Assembly (NCBI GenBank): GCA_049513455.1 | Contig: JBEKWB010000030.1 | Span: 1-48,126 of the forward strand | Length of the DNA: 48,126 bases | Direction of reading: 5' to 3' | Source of the DNA: Bog-473 sp049513455 | GTDB taxonomy: Bacteria; Actinomycetota; Acidimicrobiia; Acidimicrobiales; RAAP-2 | In this document: positions 26,105 to 34,450 of the stretch, piece by piece | Position numbering within the stretch: the stretch's first letter is position 1 | Layout: each line of letters starts with the position of its first letter | The notes under the pieces: generated by a model | Told to the model about the DNA's origin: nothing | What the model saw: only the letters and a program-made list of their open reading frames with translations | Database searches by the model: none | Translations under genes and position numbers: made by a program

Positions 26105-27117
26105 GGCGCGGATGCCTCAGATAGCGGGAGCGGGGACCGGACGCGCTCGTGGGTCGGGACGGCCAGGTGGGGCACGAGGAGCCACGATTGGGCGATGCCG
26201 GGGCCGCCGGCGGCGACGATCATGATGTTGGTCGGGTCGGCCAGGTGCACCTTGTTGTCGTACTTCCCGCCGGTGTCCGCGGTCATCCTCGGCCAGAGGT
26301 ATTTCTGCATCCGCTCTTTCGTCCACCCCTGGTCGACCAGGCGGAGCTGGTGCTCGGTGCCGATCACCACGACCACGCTGCGACCGTCGCCGGCCCACTC
26401 GTCGCGCTGCAGGCCGGCGTGCCGCGCATGTTCCCAGATCGCGTCGAGGATCTTCTCCGGCGCGGGATCGAATTCGGTGACTTGAAGGAATCGCATCACC
26501 GACTGGATGGTGACCACGCTCTCGTCGGGCTTGTAGCCGAGCTGCACGTGGAGCGGAGTCCATTCGGTCGCCTCCTCGTCCTCGCCGAAGCAGAACGAGT
26601 AGCGCAGCGGCCAGCTGAAGCTGGCCCGGTCGAGCTCGCCGGGAATGGCCCGGCAGACGTTCCGGATGACCAGCCGGAGGGCGCGGCCGATGGTGGCATT
26701 GGCCCGGAAGCCCGGACCGAAACACGCCTGACCGCTGTGGATCCCGATCTCGTGGCGCACCGGACCGTTGACGATGACCGCGTGCGCCGCGCCCGCGAGG
26801 GTCGCGGTCGTCGAGTGCGAGTTGGCCTTGGTCTGCAGATGGGCGCGGACGGCCGCCACCACCACCGGGAAGTACTCGGGGCGACACCCTGCCATCACGG
26901 CATTGATGGCCGCCTTCTCGGCGGTCACCGTGACATTGCGGGTGGGTACGGTTCCGAGCACTTCTTCGGGGTCCAGCCCTCCTGCGGCCAGCATGGCCGA
27001 GACTGCTTCGGCGGTGGCGGGGACCACGGGTAGGCCGTCGGTCCATCCGAGCTCGAAACAGGCCTCGAGCGCCTCGTCGGCCGTGTCGAAGGTGCGGGCG
27101 GGGGCGCCGAGGGTCAC
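26101..27117 (-). CDS. partner protein of a UGSC-family (CGSC) protein, function unknown
   Basis: A 338-residue protein starting at a GTG that overlaps the stop of the CGSC gene (GTGA at 27114-27117). Recognisable segments are LGWTDGLPVVPATAEAV, VTVTAEKAAINAVMAGCRPE, ANSHSTTATLAGAAHAVIVNG and FGPGFRANATIGRALRLVIRN. I recall this type of protein as a common neighbour of UGSC-family (seleno)proteins, but I cannot confirm that here, and no reaction is established to my knowledge. It is soluble, with no signal peptide or membrane segment. Several invariant-looking Cys, His and Asn residues (MAGC, ANSHST) could form an active site. Confidence 0.75.
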   Translation of the reverse strand: MTLGAPARTFDTADEALEACFELGWTDGLPVVPATAEAVSAMLAAGGLDPEEVLGTVPTRNVTVTAEKAAINAVMAGCRPEYFPVVVAAVRAHLQTKANSHSTTATLAGAAHAVIVNGPVRHEIGIHSGQACFGPGFRANATIGRALRLVIRNVCRAIPGELDRASFSWPLRYSFCFGEDEEATEWTPLHVQLGYKPDESVVTIQSVMRFLQVTEFDPAPEKILDAIWEHARHAGLQRDEWAGDGRSVVVVIGTEHQLRLVDQGWTKERMQKYLWPRMTADTGGKYDNKVHLADPTNIMIVAAGGPGIAQSWLLVPHLAVPTHERVRSPLPLSEASAP

Positions 27118-27659
27118 GAGGGCTGCGTCAGCCGCGCCCGGACGGCCGGGGCGATCTCGGTGGCGAGGGCCAGCGCCTCCTCCTTCGTCCATACCCCCGT
27201 CGGGTTGTGGGGGTAGTCGATCGTGACGATGGGGTAGTCGGGACATCCCACGAGCCTGGCCATGGCGCGTACCGCCGGGACCAATGCGGTGTGGACGATG
27301 CACACGGCGGGGATGCCGGCGGCCTCGAGGTCCAGGGCATCGCGCATGGAGCGGGTGCTACAGCTGCCACAGCCTCCCAGCCCGGTCACGGCCACGGTGG
27401 CCGAGGCGATGAACCGATCCCACTCCTCGGGGTAGGGGGGGACCGCCACGCTGGCCTTGACCACCTTGACGACGTCGGACACCCCGTCGGCTTCCGCCAA
27501 CCTGGCGTACAGCGCATCGAACATGATCTCGGAGTCACCGAGGCCGTTGGCCATGATGCCCAAGGTCTGCCCGTCGAGATCGACCGGCCGCGGTGCGGTC
27601 ACGAACCCGCTGGCCGCGTCGATCGATCCATTCGTTGGGTCCAATATGGCGAGTGCCAT
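27114..27659 (-). CDS. UGSC family (seleno)protein homologue with Cys (CGSC)
   Basis: A 181-residue protein. The diagnostic stretch is VTGLGGCGSCSTRSMRDALDLE, with CGSC at residues 97-100. In UGSC proteins the first position is selenocysteine; here it is an ordinary TGT cysteine. Downstream, GIPAVCIVHTALVPA and PHNPTGV complete the fold. I see C-x-x-C redox chemistry as likely; the role is unknown. The ATG at 27659 follows AAGGGGGTGG, and a good -35/-10 promoter lies 70 nt upstream. First gene of the operon CGSC, partner, NifU-like, TetR, double CoA-transferase. A longer in-frame start at 27728 is rejected because the ribosome site marks 27659. Confidence 0.85.
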   Translation of the reverse strand: MALAILDPTNGSIDAASGFVTAPRPVDLDGQTLGIMANGLGDSEIMFDALYARLAEADGVSDVVKVVKASVAVPPYPEEWDRFIASATVAVTGLGGCGSCSTRSMRDALDLEAAGIPAVCIVHTALVPAVRAMARLVGCPDYPIVTIDYPHNPTGVWTKEEALALATEIAPAVRARLTQPS

Positions 27660-27728
27660 GCGGTCCACCCCCTTCATCACTCGGATGTGCGAACTGCCCG
27701 AGCCACCGGCGCGCGCCGGCTTGCCCAC

Positions 27729-27757
27729 ATAGTACGTGCAATGTTAGCCTCTGACAA
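27729..27757 (-). promoter_or_regulatory. sigma-70 type promoter of the CGSC operon
   Basis: On the minus strand -35 TTGTCA (27752-27757) and -10 TACTAT (27729-27734) are 17 bp apart. The predicted leader is about 60 nt to the ATG at 27659. The -35 is the same hexamer as at 16858. Confidence 0.6.
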
Positions 27758-27857
27758 GTACGGACCGCCGCATGAGACGGCGTGGAAGACTGAGTCGAAC
27801 CGTAGATCCGCCAGGGCCGCCACGGCCACCGACGTAGCAGCAAGAAGGGGGAGCCCC

Positions 27858-29144
27858 ATGCGCGCAGACGACATGATCCTGATCAGTGTCGATGACCACA
27901 TTGCCGAGCCGGCCGATATGTTCGAGGGGCACGTCCCGGCCAAGTACCGGGACCTGACCCCCCGGATCGAGACCGACGCCCAGGGCTTTCAGCAGTGGTG
28001 GTACGGGGAGAAGAAGGGGCGCAACCTCGGCCTCAACGCCGTGGCGGGCAAGCCCCGCGAGATGTTCAACGTGAACCCTTCCAAGTACACGGAAATGCGC
28101 CCGGGTTGTTTCGACGTCCACGAGCGGGTGCGTGACATGTCCGCCGGTGGCACGCTCGCCGGCCTCAACTTCCCCAACTGGACCGGCTTCTCGGGCCAAG
28201 TGCTTAACGAGGGGCCCGACCGGACGGTCAACGAGATCATGATCAAGGCGTACAACGACTGGCACATCGACGAGTGGTGCGCCGCCTACCCCGACCGGTT
28301 CATCCCCTGCGGGATCCTCCCCCTCTTCGACGTGGACAAGGCGGCGCAGGAGGTGCGGCGCCTGGCCGACAAGGGGTGCCACGCCGTGACCTTCTCGGAG
28401 AACCCGACCGCCCTGCAGATGCCCTCCATCCACTCGGGCCACTGGGATCCGCTCTTCGCCGCCTGTTCGGATGTCAGCACGGTGCTCTGCTGCCATGTGG
28501 GCTCCTCGTCGAAGGCCGCCTCCACCTCGCCCGACGCCCCGGTCTCGGTGGCCATGGGAATCTCGTCCGCCGCGTCCATCTACTCCCTCGGCGACCTCAT
28601 GTGGGCGGACTTCTGGTGGCGGTTCCCCGAGCTCAAGTTCTCACTGACCGAAGGGGACATCGGGTGGATCCCGTACTTCCTCCAGCGGGCCGAGCACATT
28701 CAGGATCGCCACTCGGGCTGGACCCAGCACCAATTCCCCGACGACATGGGACCGGCGGACGTGTTCCGTGAGCGGATCCTCTGCTGCTTCATCAACGACC
28801 CGGTCGGCGTGAGCCTCATCGACCACTTCAACATCGACAACGTGTGCTGGGAGTCGGACTTCCCCCACTCGGACAGCTCATGGCCCAACGGTCCCGAGGT
28901 CAACGAGAAGCAGTTCGCCGCCCTCTCCGACACGCAGATCAACAAGATCACCCACGAGAACGCCATCCGCCACTACTCGTTCGACCCGTTCGCCACCCGG
29001 CCCAAGGAGCGCTGCACGGCCAAGGCTCTGCGGGCGGAGGCCACCGACGTCGACACGGTCACCCGTGTCGGCCGGGCTCCCGATCAGAGCGACCGCGACT
29101 ACTTCAAGAGCCTGGGGCCGAAGGAGCCGGCGGCCGCACGCTGA
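27858..29144 (+). CDS. amidohydrolase family protein (COG2159/PF04909-like)
   Basis: A 428-residue metal-dependent TIM-barrel enzyme. LISVDDHIAEPADMF carries the D-x-H version of the first metal motif, DEMRPGCFDV-type sequence appears as MRPGCFDVHERVRDM, KAYNDWHIDEWC and PSIHSGHWDPLF are shared with the 35694 paralogue, CCHVGSSS gives the mid-barrel His, and ESDFPHSDSSWP the late Asp. A C-terminal tail of about 40 residues is extra. AAGGGGGAG precedes the ATG at 27858; the long in-frame extension upstream overlaps the CGSC gene and is spurious. It leads a three-gene run with LLM and SnoaL-like genes and is divergent from the CGSC operon. Confidence 0.9.
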   Translation: MRADDMILISVDDHIAEPADMFEGHVPAKYRDLTPRIETDAQGFQQWWYGEKKGRNLGLNAVAGKPREMFNVNPSKYTEMRPGCFDVHERVRDMSAGGTLAGLNFPNWTGFSGQVLNEGPDRTVNEIMIKAYNDWHIDEWCAAYPDRFIPCGILPLFDVDKAAQEVRRLADKGCHAVTFSENPTALQMPSIHSGHWDPLFAACSDVSTVLCCHVGSSSKAASTSPDAPVSVAMGISSAASIYSLGDLMWADFWWRFPELKFSLTEGDIGWIPYFLQRAEHIQDRHSGWTQHQFPDDMGPADVFRERILCCFINDPVGVSLIDHFNIDNVCWESDFPHSDSSWPNGPEVNEKQFAALSDTQINKITHENAIRHYSFDPFATRPKERCTAKALRAEATDVDTVTRVGRAPDQSDRDYFKSLGPKEPAAAR

Positions 29145-29171
29145 CGGAACGGAGCGAGCGGGGGGGATGAC

Positions 29172-30041
29172 ATGAGGTTCTGGCAGTCGTTGTCGTTCAC
29201 GGGAGCCGAGGACCTCGTGACCCTCGGGACCAGGGCCGAGGAGGTCGGCTTCACCGGCGTCGCGTTTGCCGATCACCTCGTCACCCCGGAGCGGATCGAC
29301 TCCCCGTATCCGTACACCGAGGACGGGAAGATCTGGTGGGACCCCAAGACGCACTGGCCCGACCCGTGGATCGTCGCCGCGGTGGTGGCGTCCCACACCA
29401 CCTCCCTCGAGTTCATCACGTCGATCTACGTGCTTCCCATGCACGAACTGTTCGGCGTGGCCAAGTCGGTGTCGACGGCGGCCTTCCTCTCCGACAACCG
29501 CGTGACCCTGGGAATCGGCGTGGGGTGGATGAAGGAGGAGTTCGTCCTGACCGGCCAGGACTTCCATACGCGGGGCCGCCGGGCCGACGAGATGCTCGAG
29601 GTCATCGCCGCCCTGTGCGCCGGAGGTCCCGTCTCCCATTCTGGGGAGTTCTACTCGTTCGACACCCTGACGATGGAGCCCGCGCCGTCCGCCCGCGTCC
29701 CGGTGTTCGTGGGCGGCGAGAGCGACGCCGCCCTGGCGCGGGCCGCCCGGCACGACGGATGGTTCGGTGGGGGCCCCTACCTGCCCGACCAGGTGCCTCC
29801 GCTCCTGCGCCGGTTGGAGAAGCACCGCGCCGATGCCGATCGCTCCGCCGACCCGTACCGGGTCATGGTCGGCCTGGCCACGCCGCCCGATGCCGATACC
29901 TTCAAACGGCTGGCCGACGAAGGAGTGACCGACTTCATCGCCCTGCCCTGGTACTACAGCATCGGCCCGGACGTCAGCCTGCAGACCAAGCTGGACACCA
30001 TGGCCCGTTTTTCCGAAGAGTTCATAGGACCGCTGCAGTGA
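29172..30041 (+). CDS. LLM class F420-dependent oxidoreductase (TIGR03619-like)
   Basis: A 289-residue luciferase-fold protein of the shorter F420-dependent class. RFWQSLSF, FADHLVTPERI, LGIGVGWMKEEF and VPVFVGGESDAAL are the conserved barrel strands and cofactor-binding segments. GGGGGG lies 5 nt before the ATG. It is 27 bp after the amidohydrolase stop and 55 bp before the SnoaL-like gene, so the three are likely one transcript. F420 use is inferred from family. The substrate is presumably the product or precursor of the neighbouring amidohydrolase. Confidence 0.88.
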   Translation: MRFWQSLSFTGAEDLVTLGTRAEEVGFTGVAFADHLVTPERIDSPYPYTEDGKIWWDPKTHWPDPWIVAAVVASHTTSLEFITSIYVLPMHELFGVAKSVSTAAFLSDNRVTLGIGVGWMKEEFVLTGQDFHTRGRRADEMLEVIAALCAGGPVSHSGEFYSFDTLTMEPAPSARVPVFVGGESDAALARAARHDGWFGGGPYLPDQVPPLLRRLEKHRADADRSADPYRVMVGLATPPDADTFKRLADEGVTDFIALPWYYSIGPDVSLQTKLDTMARFSEEFIGPLQ

Positions 30042-30096
30042 AGGGCATGCAAGGAGCGTCGGCGCGGCGCATCCGACCGGAAAGGGAGTGACGTTG

Positions 30097-30705
30097 ATGG
30101 CAGAGGACGAGCACGCGGCATTTGCCCGCGGCGAGGTCGAGGAGGCGTTCGCCCACTGGTGGAAGGTGGGCTGCGTCGACGAGGACTGGGCGGCATGGGT
30201 CAATCTCTTCGTGCCCGATGTGCTGTACCACGACCACTTCTGGGGCCCGCTCCACGGACGGGACGAAGTCGCACTGTGGATCGCCGCAGTGATGAAGGGC
30301 GTGCCGGAGATCTACACGGTCCTCGACTGGTACACCATTGACGGCGACACGGTCGTGTTCCACTGTGAGAATCGCCGGGACAACCCGCACGAGGAAGGGC
30401 CCGACTACTGGGACTTCGCCGGGCTTTCGATGATCCGCTACGCCGGAAACGGGCTGTGGGCCTCAGAAGAGGACTTCTGGGATCTCCCGGGGGCGAGGAG
30501 GACCAGCGTCGCCTATGCGGAGGCCTGCCGGCGCGCCCACGCGGACACACCCGAGCAACGGATGACCCGGCGCTTCTGGCCGGAGGGACCGGCCTGGGCG
30601 CGGAAGGACTCCCCGCCGAGCCCGTCGTGGGTGGGCTTTCCCGACGTTCCGGGCATCACCAAGCCGCGGGAGCTGGCCGAGCTGCTGGGCCGCGACCTCA
30701 TCTGA
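30097..30705 (+). CDS. SnoaL-like (NTF2-fold) protein
   Basis: A 202-residue protein with a SnoaL/NTF2-like cone. AFAHWWKVGCVDEDWAAWVNLFVPDVLYHDHFWGP begins with the family's helix and the aspartate/His pocket; GRDEVALWIAAVMKGVPE and DWYTIDGDTVVFHCENR follow. The C-terminal 60 residues (RRFWPEGPAWARKDSP and on) are an extra tail. I use the ATG at 30097, 8 nt after GGGAG; a GTG at 30088 is possible. NTF2-fold proteins in catabolic operons are often isomerases, dehydratases or cyclases; the reaction here is unknown. Third gene of the 27858 operon. Confidence 0.82.
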   Translation: MAEDEHAAFARGEVEEAFAHWWKVGCVDEDWAAWVNLFVPDVLYHDHFWGPLHGRDEVALWIAAVMKGVPEIYTVLDWYTIDGDTVVFHCENRRDNPHEEGPDYWDFAGLSMIRYAGNGLWASEEDFWDLPGARRTSVAYAEACRRAHADTPEQRMTRRFWPEGPAWARKDSPPSPSWVGFPDVPGITKPRELAELLGRDLI

Positions 30706-30728
30706 GGTCGGGACGGCGGGCCGGCGCC

Positions 30729-30742
30729 GGTCGACGTCGACC
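30729..30742. terminator. 14-bp perfect palindrome between convergent genes
   Basis: GGTCGACGTCGACC is fully self-complementary and follows a GCCGGCGCCGG run. It lies in the 66-bp gap between convergent stops. It could be part of a bidirectional terminator or a binding site. Confidence 0.3.
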
Positions 30743-30771
30743 ACGGCAACAGAGATCGGGCGTTATAGCGG

Positions 30772-31644
30772 TCAGGCGTTGTAATTGAGCCGGAGTCCCG
30801 GGCAGTGCCATTCGGTGCGGTAGAGCCGACCCAGCCCCGATGAAGTGATGAAGGCGGTCCGCATGTCGGCGCCACCGAAGCAGATATTGGTGACGAACGG
30901 GTCATGGTCGGGAACGGCCACCTTCCCGACCACATGCCCCTCGGGGGAGATGATGGTGACCCCCGACTCCTGCAGGTCGGCCGCGCACACGTTGCCTTCG
31001 CTGTCGATCGCCAGGCCGTCCCAGTCGTGGCGTCCTCCGGCCGAGTAGAGCTCGACAAAGGAGTCCGACAGGGTGCCGAACCCGGTCACGTCCCAAAAGA
31101 CGATGCGACCGGTGTAGGTCTCCGACGCGTAGAGGCGAGCCTGGTCGGGTGAGAGCCCGAGACCGTTGGGGATCTCCACCCCGGTCGCGGCCACGTGGAT
31201 CGACGAGCCGTCAGGCTGCCCGTAGTACACGATCCCGGCCACGGTGTCGTTGAAGTAGAAGCCACCGTCGGTGTCGAAGACGATGTCATTGCCCGAGAGG
31301 ATGGGCGTGTCGCCGCAGTGCGTGTACACCGTCGCCACGGCGCCGGTCGTCAGGTCCACGCGTTGGATGGACCCGCCCTTGTTGTCGGCGGCCAGTTCGA
31401 AGGGCTGGCGGATGCCGTCGATGGAGGTGAAACCCAGGCCTCCGTCGTTGCACACGTAGGCGTGCCCATCGGGGCCGATGGCGGCACCGTTGGGACCACC
31501 GCCACATTGTCCGACCACCGTGCGCGTGCCGTCCGGCGACACCCGGGTCAGGTTGCCCCCTTCGATCTCGACGACCAGTACGGATCCGTCACCCATCGCG
31601 ATGGGCCCTTCGGGGAACTGCAGCCCGCGCGTGATTTCGTCGAT
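30772..31644 (-). CDS. SMP-30/gluconolactonase-like protein with non-canonical start
   Basis: A six-bladed beta-propeller of the SMP-30/gluconolactonase/LRE family, about 290 residues. LQFPEGPIAMGDGS opens blade one (the Glu is a metal ligand), PNGAAIGPDGHAYVCN, SGNDIVFDTDGGFYFND and IPNGLGLSPDQARLYASET carry the Asn/Asp metal ligands. AAAGGGAGGG lies upstream, but no ATG, GTG or TTG follows at proper spacing. The best-placed codon is ATC at 31644; the next in-frame canonical start upstream would overlap the divergent SDR. A rare AUC start or a sequence error is likely. The family hydrolyses lactones or acts as an esterase. Confidence 0.75.
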   Translation of the reverse strand: MDEITRGLQFPEGPIAMGDGSVLVVEIEGGNLTRVSPDGTRTVVGQCGGGPNGAAIGPDGHAYVCNDGGLGFTSIDGIRQPFELAADNKGGSIQRVDLTTGAVATVYTHCGDTPILSGNDIVFDTDGGFYFNDTVAGIVYYGQPDGSSIHVAATGVEIPNGLGLSPDQARLYASETYTGRIVFWDVTGFGTLSDSFVELYSAGGRHDWDGLAIDSEGNVCAADLQESGVTIISPEGHVVGKVAVPDHDPFVTNICFGGADMRTAFITSSGLGRLYRTEWHCPGLRLNYNA

Positions 31645-31842
31645 GGTTCCGCCCTCCCTTTGAATTCCGGTGCTGACGGTAGTCGCTCGCCACGCGCTGG
31701 TAGTCGCTGCGGCGCATCGAGTCGCGACGCGGGCGCGCCGCGATGGCGGTTCGCGAGTGGTGCAGCGTAGGCTGCCCACTGCCCCCACGGACGTACCGAC
31801 CGGTGGCTGGGCACATCGCGTGATCGCCGAATCGGGGGTGCA

Positions 31843-32670
31843 GTGGAGCAGGTTTTGAGTGGGCAACGAGCCATCGTGATCGGTGGTGGCAGTGGTATCG
31901 GCCTCGGATCAGCCCGGCTCCTGGCCCGAGACGGGGCGGAGGTCACCCTGGCCGGACGTACCGAGCAGAAACTCCGTGACGCCGCGGCCGCTCTGGCGGA
32001 CGAGGGGCTCACCGTGTCCTGGGTGGCGTGCGACGCCCTCGTGCCCGATCAGGTCCGGGCCGCGGTGGACGCCGCATCCGACGCGGATGGCCGCCTGCAT
32101 ATCGCCGTGGTCGTGCCCGGCGGCGGCTCCCTGGTCCCCGTCCTCCTGTATGGCGACGATCAGTTCAGCCAGGAGGTCGACCAGAACGTGCGTCCCGTCT
32201 ACCTGCTGCTGAAATACGCCGGTCAGGCCATGATCCGGGCCGGCGGTGGCTCGTTCGTGGCCGTTTCGTCCACGGCGGCCGACTTCTCGTGCCGGTATCT
32301 GGCGTCGTACAGCGCCGGCAAGGCCGCGGTGGACCAGCTCGTGAAGGTGGCGGCCAACGAGCTCGGCCAATACGGTGTCCGGGTCAACTCGGTCCGCCCC
32401 GGGTTCACCGAGACCCCGACGACGGCGCGCTCGCTGCAGAACAAGCCCATGATGGCCGAGTTCCTGGCCGGCCAGGCCATCGCGCGGCACGGGCAGGTGC
32501 CCGACATCGCCCAGGCGATCAGGTACATGGCCGGGCCGGAGTCGTCGTGGACGACCGGCCAGTTGCTGACCGTGGACGGTGGGCACACGCTGCGGGCCTT
32601 CCCGGACTACCTCGAATTCCTCGACCTGCCCGACCAGGGTGCGGCGGCGCGGGAACACCGGATCTCCTGA
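31843..32670 (+). CDS. SDR family oxidoreductase
   Basis: A 275-residue classical short-chain dehydrogenase/reductase. AIVIGGGSGIGLGSARLLA is the cofactor glycine motif, SSTAADF and YSAGKAA give the catalytic Ser, Tyr and Lys. The usual NNAG strand is replaced by VVVPGGGS, an unusual variant. The C-terminus GQLLTVDGGHTLRAFPDY is typical. It starts at GTG 31843; a TTG at 31855 is an alternative because GGAG lies between the two. Divergent from the SMP-30 gene and upstream of the 32728 amidohydrolase, with a tandem repeat between. NAD or NADP preference is unclear. Confidence 0.88.
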   Translation: MEQVLSGQRAIVIGGGSGIGLGSARLLARDGAEVTLAGRTEQKLRDAAAALADEGLTVSWVACDALVPDQVRAAVDAASDADGRLHIAVVVPGGGSLVPVLLYGDDQFSQEVDQNVRPVYLLLKYAGQAMIRAGGGSFVAVSSTAADFSCRYLASYSAGKAAVDQLVKVAANELGQYGVRVNSVRPGFTETPTTARSLQNKPMMAEFLAGQAIARHGQVPDIAQAIRYMAGPESSWTTGQLLTVDGGHTLRAFPDYLEFLDLPDQGAAAREHRIS

Positions 32671-32676
32671 TCGCGC

Positions 32677-32718
32677 GTGAGAATCGAGCAGTGAGAATCG
32701 AGCAGTGAGAATCGAAAG
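32677..32718. repeat. 14-bp tandem repeat (three units) before an amidohydrolase gene
   Basis: GTGAGAATCGAGCA occurs at 32677-32690 and 32691-32704; a third unit, GTGAGAATCGAAAG (32705-32718), runs into the ribosome site of the gene at 32728. Each unit begins with GTGA, so a GTG overlaps the TGA that ends the short frame before it. Confidence 0.8.
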
Positions 32719-32727
32719 GACGTGAAC

Positions 32728-34437
32728 ATGGCGCACCGCCTGGTCGTACGAGGGGGACGGGTCGTCGATGGGACCGGCATGGCCGGGTACACCGTCGACG
32801 TCGAGGTGACGGACGGACGGATCACCGCCATCGGCCGGGTCTCGACCGAGGGAGCGGAGGTCATCGACGCCGCGGGCCTGGTCGTGGCGCCGGGCTTCAT
32901 CGACTTGCACACCCATTTCGACGCCCAGCTGCACTTCGAACCCACGGCGTCACCGGCCAGCTGGCACGGGGTCACCACCGTCGTCATTGGGAACTGCGGG
33001 TTCTCGGTCGCCCCGGCCTCGGCCGACGACGTGGGCTGGCTGTGCAAAATGTTGTCCCGGGTCGAAGGGATGTCCGAAGAGGCCCTGGCGGCCGGCGTCA
33101 CCTTCGCCGGCGGCTCAATGGGTGACTTCCTGGCCGGGTTCGACGGGAAGATCGGGGTCAACGCAGCCGCCTACGTGGGCCACGCCGCCGTGCGGCGCGG
33201 CGTCATGGGCGAGGCGGCGTCCGAACGGGCCGCCACCCCGGCCGAGGTGGAGGCCATGGCCGACGTGGTGCGGCAGTCGATGGTGCAGGGGGCGATCGGG
33301 TTCTCCTCGTCCCAACTCGACCTCCACCGCGACCACCTCGGTCGTCCCGTGCCCACCAACCTGGCCGCACCCGAGGAGATCGAAGCGCTGTCGGGTGTCC
33401 TGGCCGAGTTCCCGTGGGGATGTATCTCGTTCTTCCCGCGGACCTTCGGCCATCTCGACGGCTTCGACGACAAGGACAAGGAGCTGCTACGCCGGATGGC
33501 CGAGGTATCGGGCAAGCCGATCCACGGCAACGTCCTCGGATACTTCTCGTCCTCCCCTGAGGGCTGGAAGAACAACCTCGCGTTCGCCGAGGACCTCAAC
33601 CGGCGGGGCTATCGCTTCCATCCCATGCTGGTGGTGAACCCCAAGGGCGTCTTCTTCTCCTTCGACAACACGTTTCTCTTCGACGAGTACGACCGGTGGC
33701 GGGAGGTGCTCGTCCTCCCTCAGGAGGAGCGGACGCGCCAGCTGGCCGACCCGGCTGTGCGCGCCGCGCTGGGGGCCAACCTGGCCGACCCCACCGCCGG
33801 CTCCCTCGCCTTCGCCTGGGACGAGGTGCGGGTGGCGACCCCTCGCGACGCATCCAATGCCGCCCTGGCGGACCGCACCATTGAGGACATTGCGGCCGAA
33901 CGGGGTGCGGACCCCCTCGACACCATGCTCGACCTGGCCATCTCCGAGGACCTCGAGACTCTTTTCACCATCCGGCGCAAGACCGGGGCGCAGGAACAGG
34001 CCGTGATTGAGGAGCTGATCGACCACCCGATGATCATGATCGGCAGTAGCGACGGGGGGGCGCACCTCCTGACGTTCTGCGGCTCCGACTACACGACCCG
34101 GTTACTGACCAACTTCGTGCCCGGGAGCCTCACCCTCGAGAGGGCCGTGGCCAAGCTCACCTCGGTCCCCGCGGCGGCACTGGGTCTATGGGATCGCGGT
34201 CTGATCCGTCCCGGGTTCGCCGGGGACCTGGTTTTGTTCGATCCGGCCCGGTTGGCGGTCTCCCCGGTGCAGTTGGTGCACGATTTCCCGGCCGGCACGT
34301 CGCGGTTGGTGTTCCCTGCGGAGGGGTACCACGCCACCATCGTCAATGGCCGCGTCGTGGTCGAAGACGGGAAGGCAACCGGCGAGCGCCCGGGCCAGGT
34401 GCTGCGGGGCGGTCAGCTCTCGGGCGCCACCCGCTGA
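32728..34437 (+). CDS. N-acyl-D-amino-acid deacylase-type amidohydrolase
   Basis: A 569-residue D-aminoacylase-like amidohydrolase. LVVRGGRVVDGTG begins the beta-sandwich, FIDLHTHFDAQ carries the metal His pair, VIGNCGFSVAP the cysteine region, and SSDGGAHLL the catalytic Asp. It resembles the 4549 paralogue more than the 7208/12221 pair (shared GNCGFS and HTHxDAQ). AAAGGA lies 7 nt before the ATG at 32728. The upstream SDR is 57 bp away on the same strand and likely co-transcribed. The substrate is an amide, imide or ester of unknown identity. Confidence 0.9.
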   Translation: MAHRLVVRGGRVVDGTGMAGYTVDVEVTDGRITAIGRVSTEGAEVIDAAGLVVAPGFIDLHTHFDAQLHFEPTASPASWHGVTTVVIGNCGFSVAPASADDVGWLCKMLSRVEGMSEEALAAGVTFAGGSMGDFLAGFDGKIGVNAAAYVGHAAVRRGVMGEAASERAATPAEVEAMADVVRQSMVQGAIGFSSSQLDLHRDHLGRPVPTNLAAPEEIEALSGVLAEFPWGCISFFPRTFGHLDGFDDKDKELLRRMAEVSGKPIHGNVLGYFSSSPEGWKNNLAFAEDLNRRGYRFHPMLVVNPKGVFFSFDNTFLFDEYDRWREVLVLPQEERTRQLADPAVRAALGANLADPTAGSLAFAWDEVRVATPRDASNAALADRTIEDIAAERGADPLDTMLDLAISEDLETLFTIRRKTGAQEQAVIEELIDHPMIMIGSSDGGAHLLTFCGSDYTTRLLTNFVPGSLTLERAVAKLTSVPAAALGLWDRGLIRPGFAGDLVLFDPARLAVSPVQLVHDFPAGTSRLVFPAEGYHATIVNGRVVVEDGKATGERPGQVLRGGQLSGATR

Positions 34438-34450
34438 CGTCGGGCGCCGC

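Noticed and set aside
27360..27371. Selenocysteine codon or SECIS element in the CGSC gene
   Set aside because: Both cysteine codons are TGT; there is no in-frame TGA.
27114..27728. Longer start for the CGSC gene at 27728
   Set aside because: The extension runs over the -10 box region and has no conserved sequence, while AAGGGGGTGG marks the ATG at 27659.
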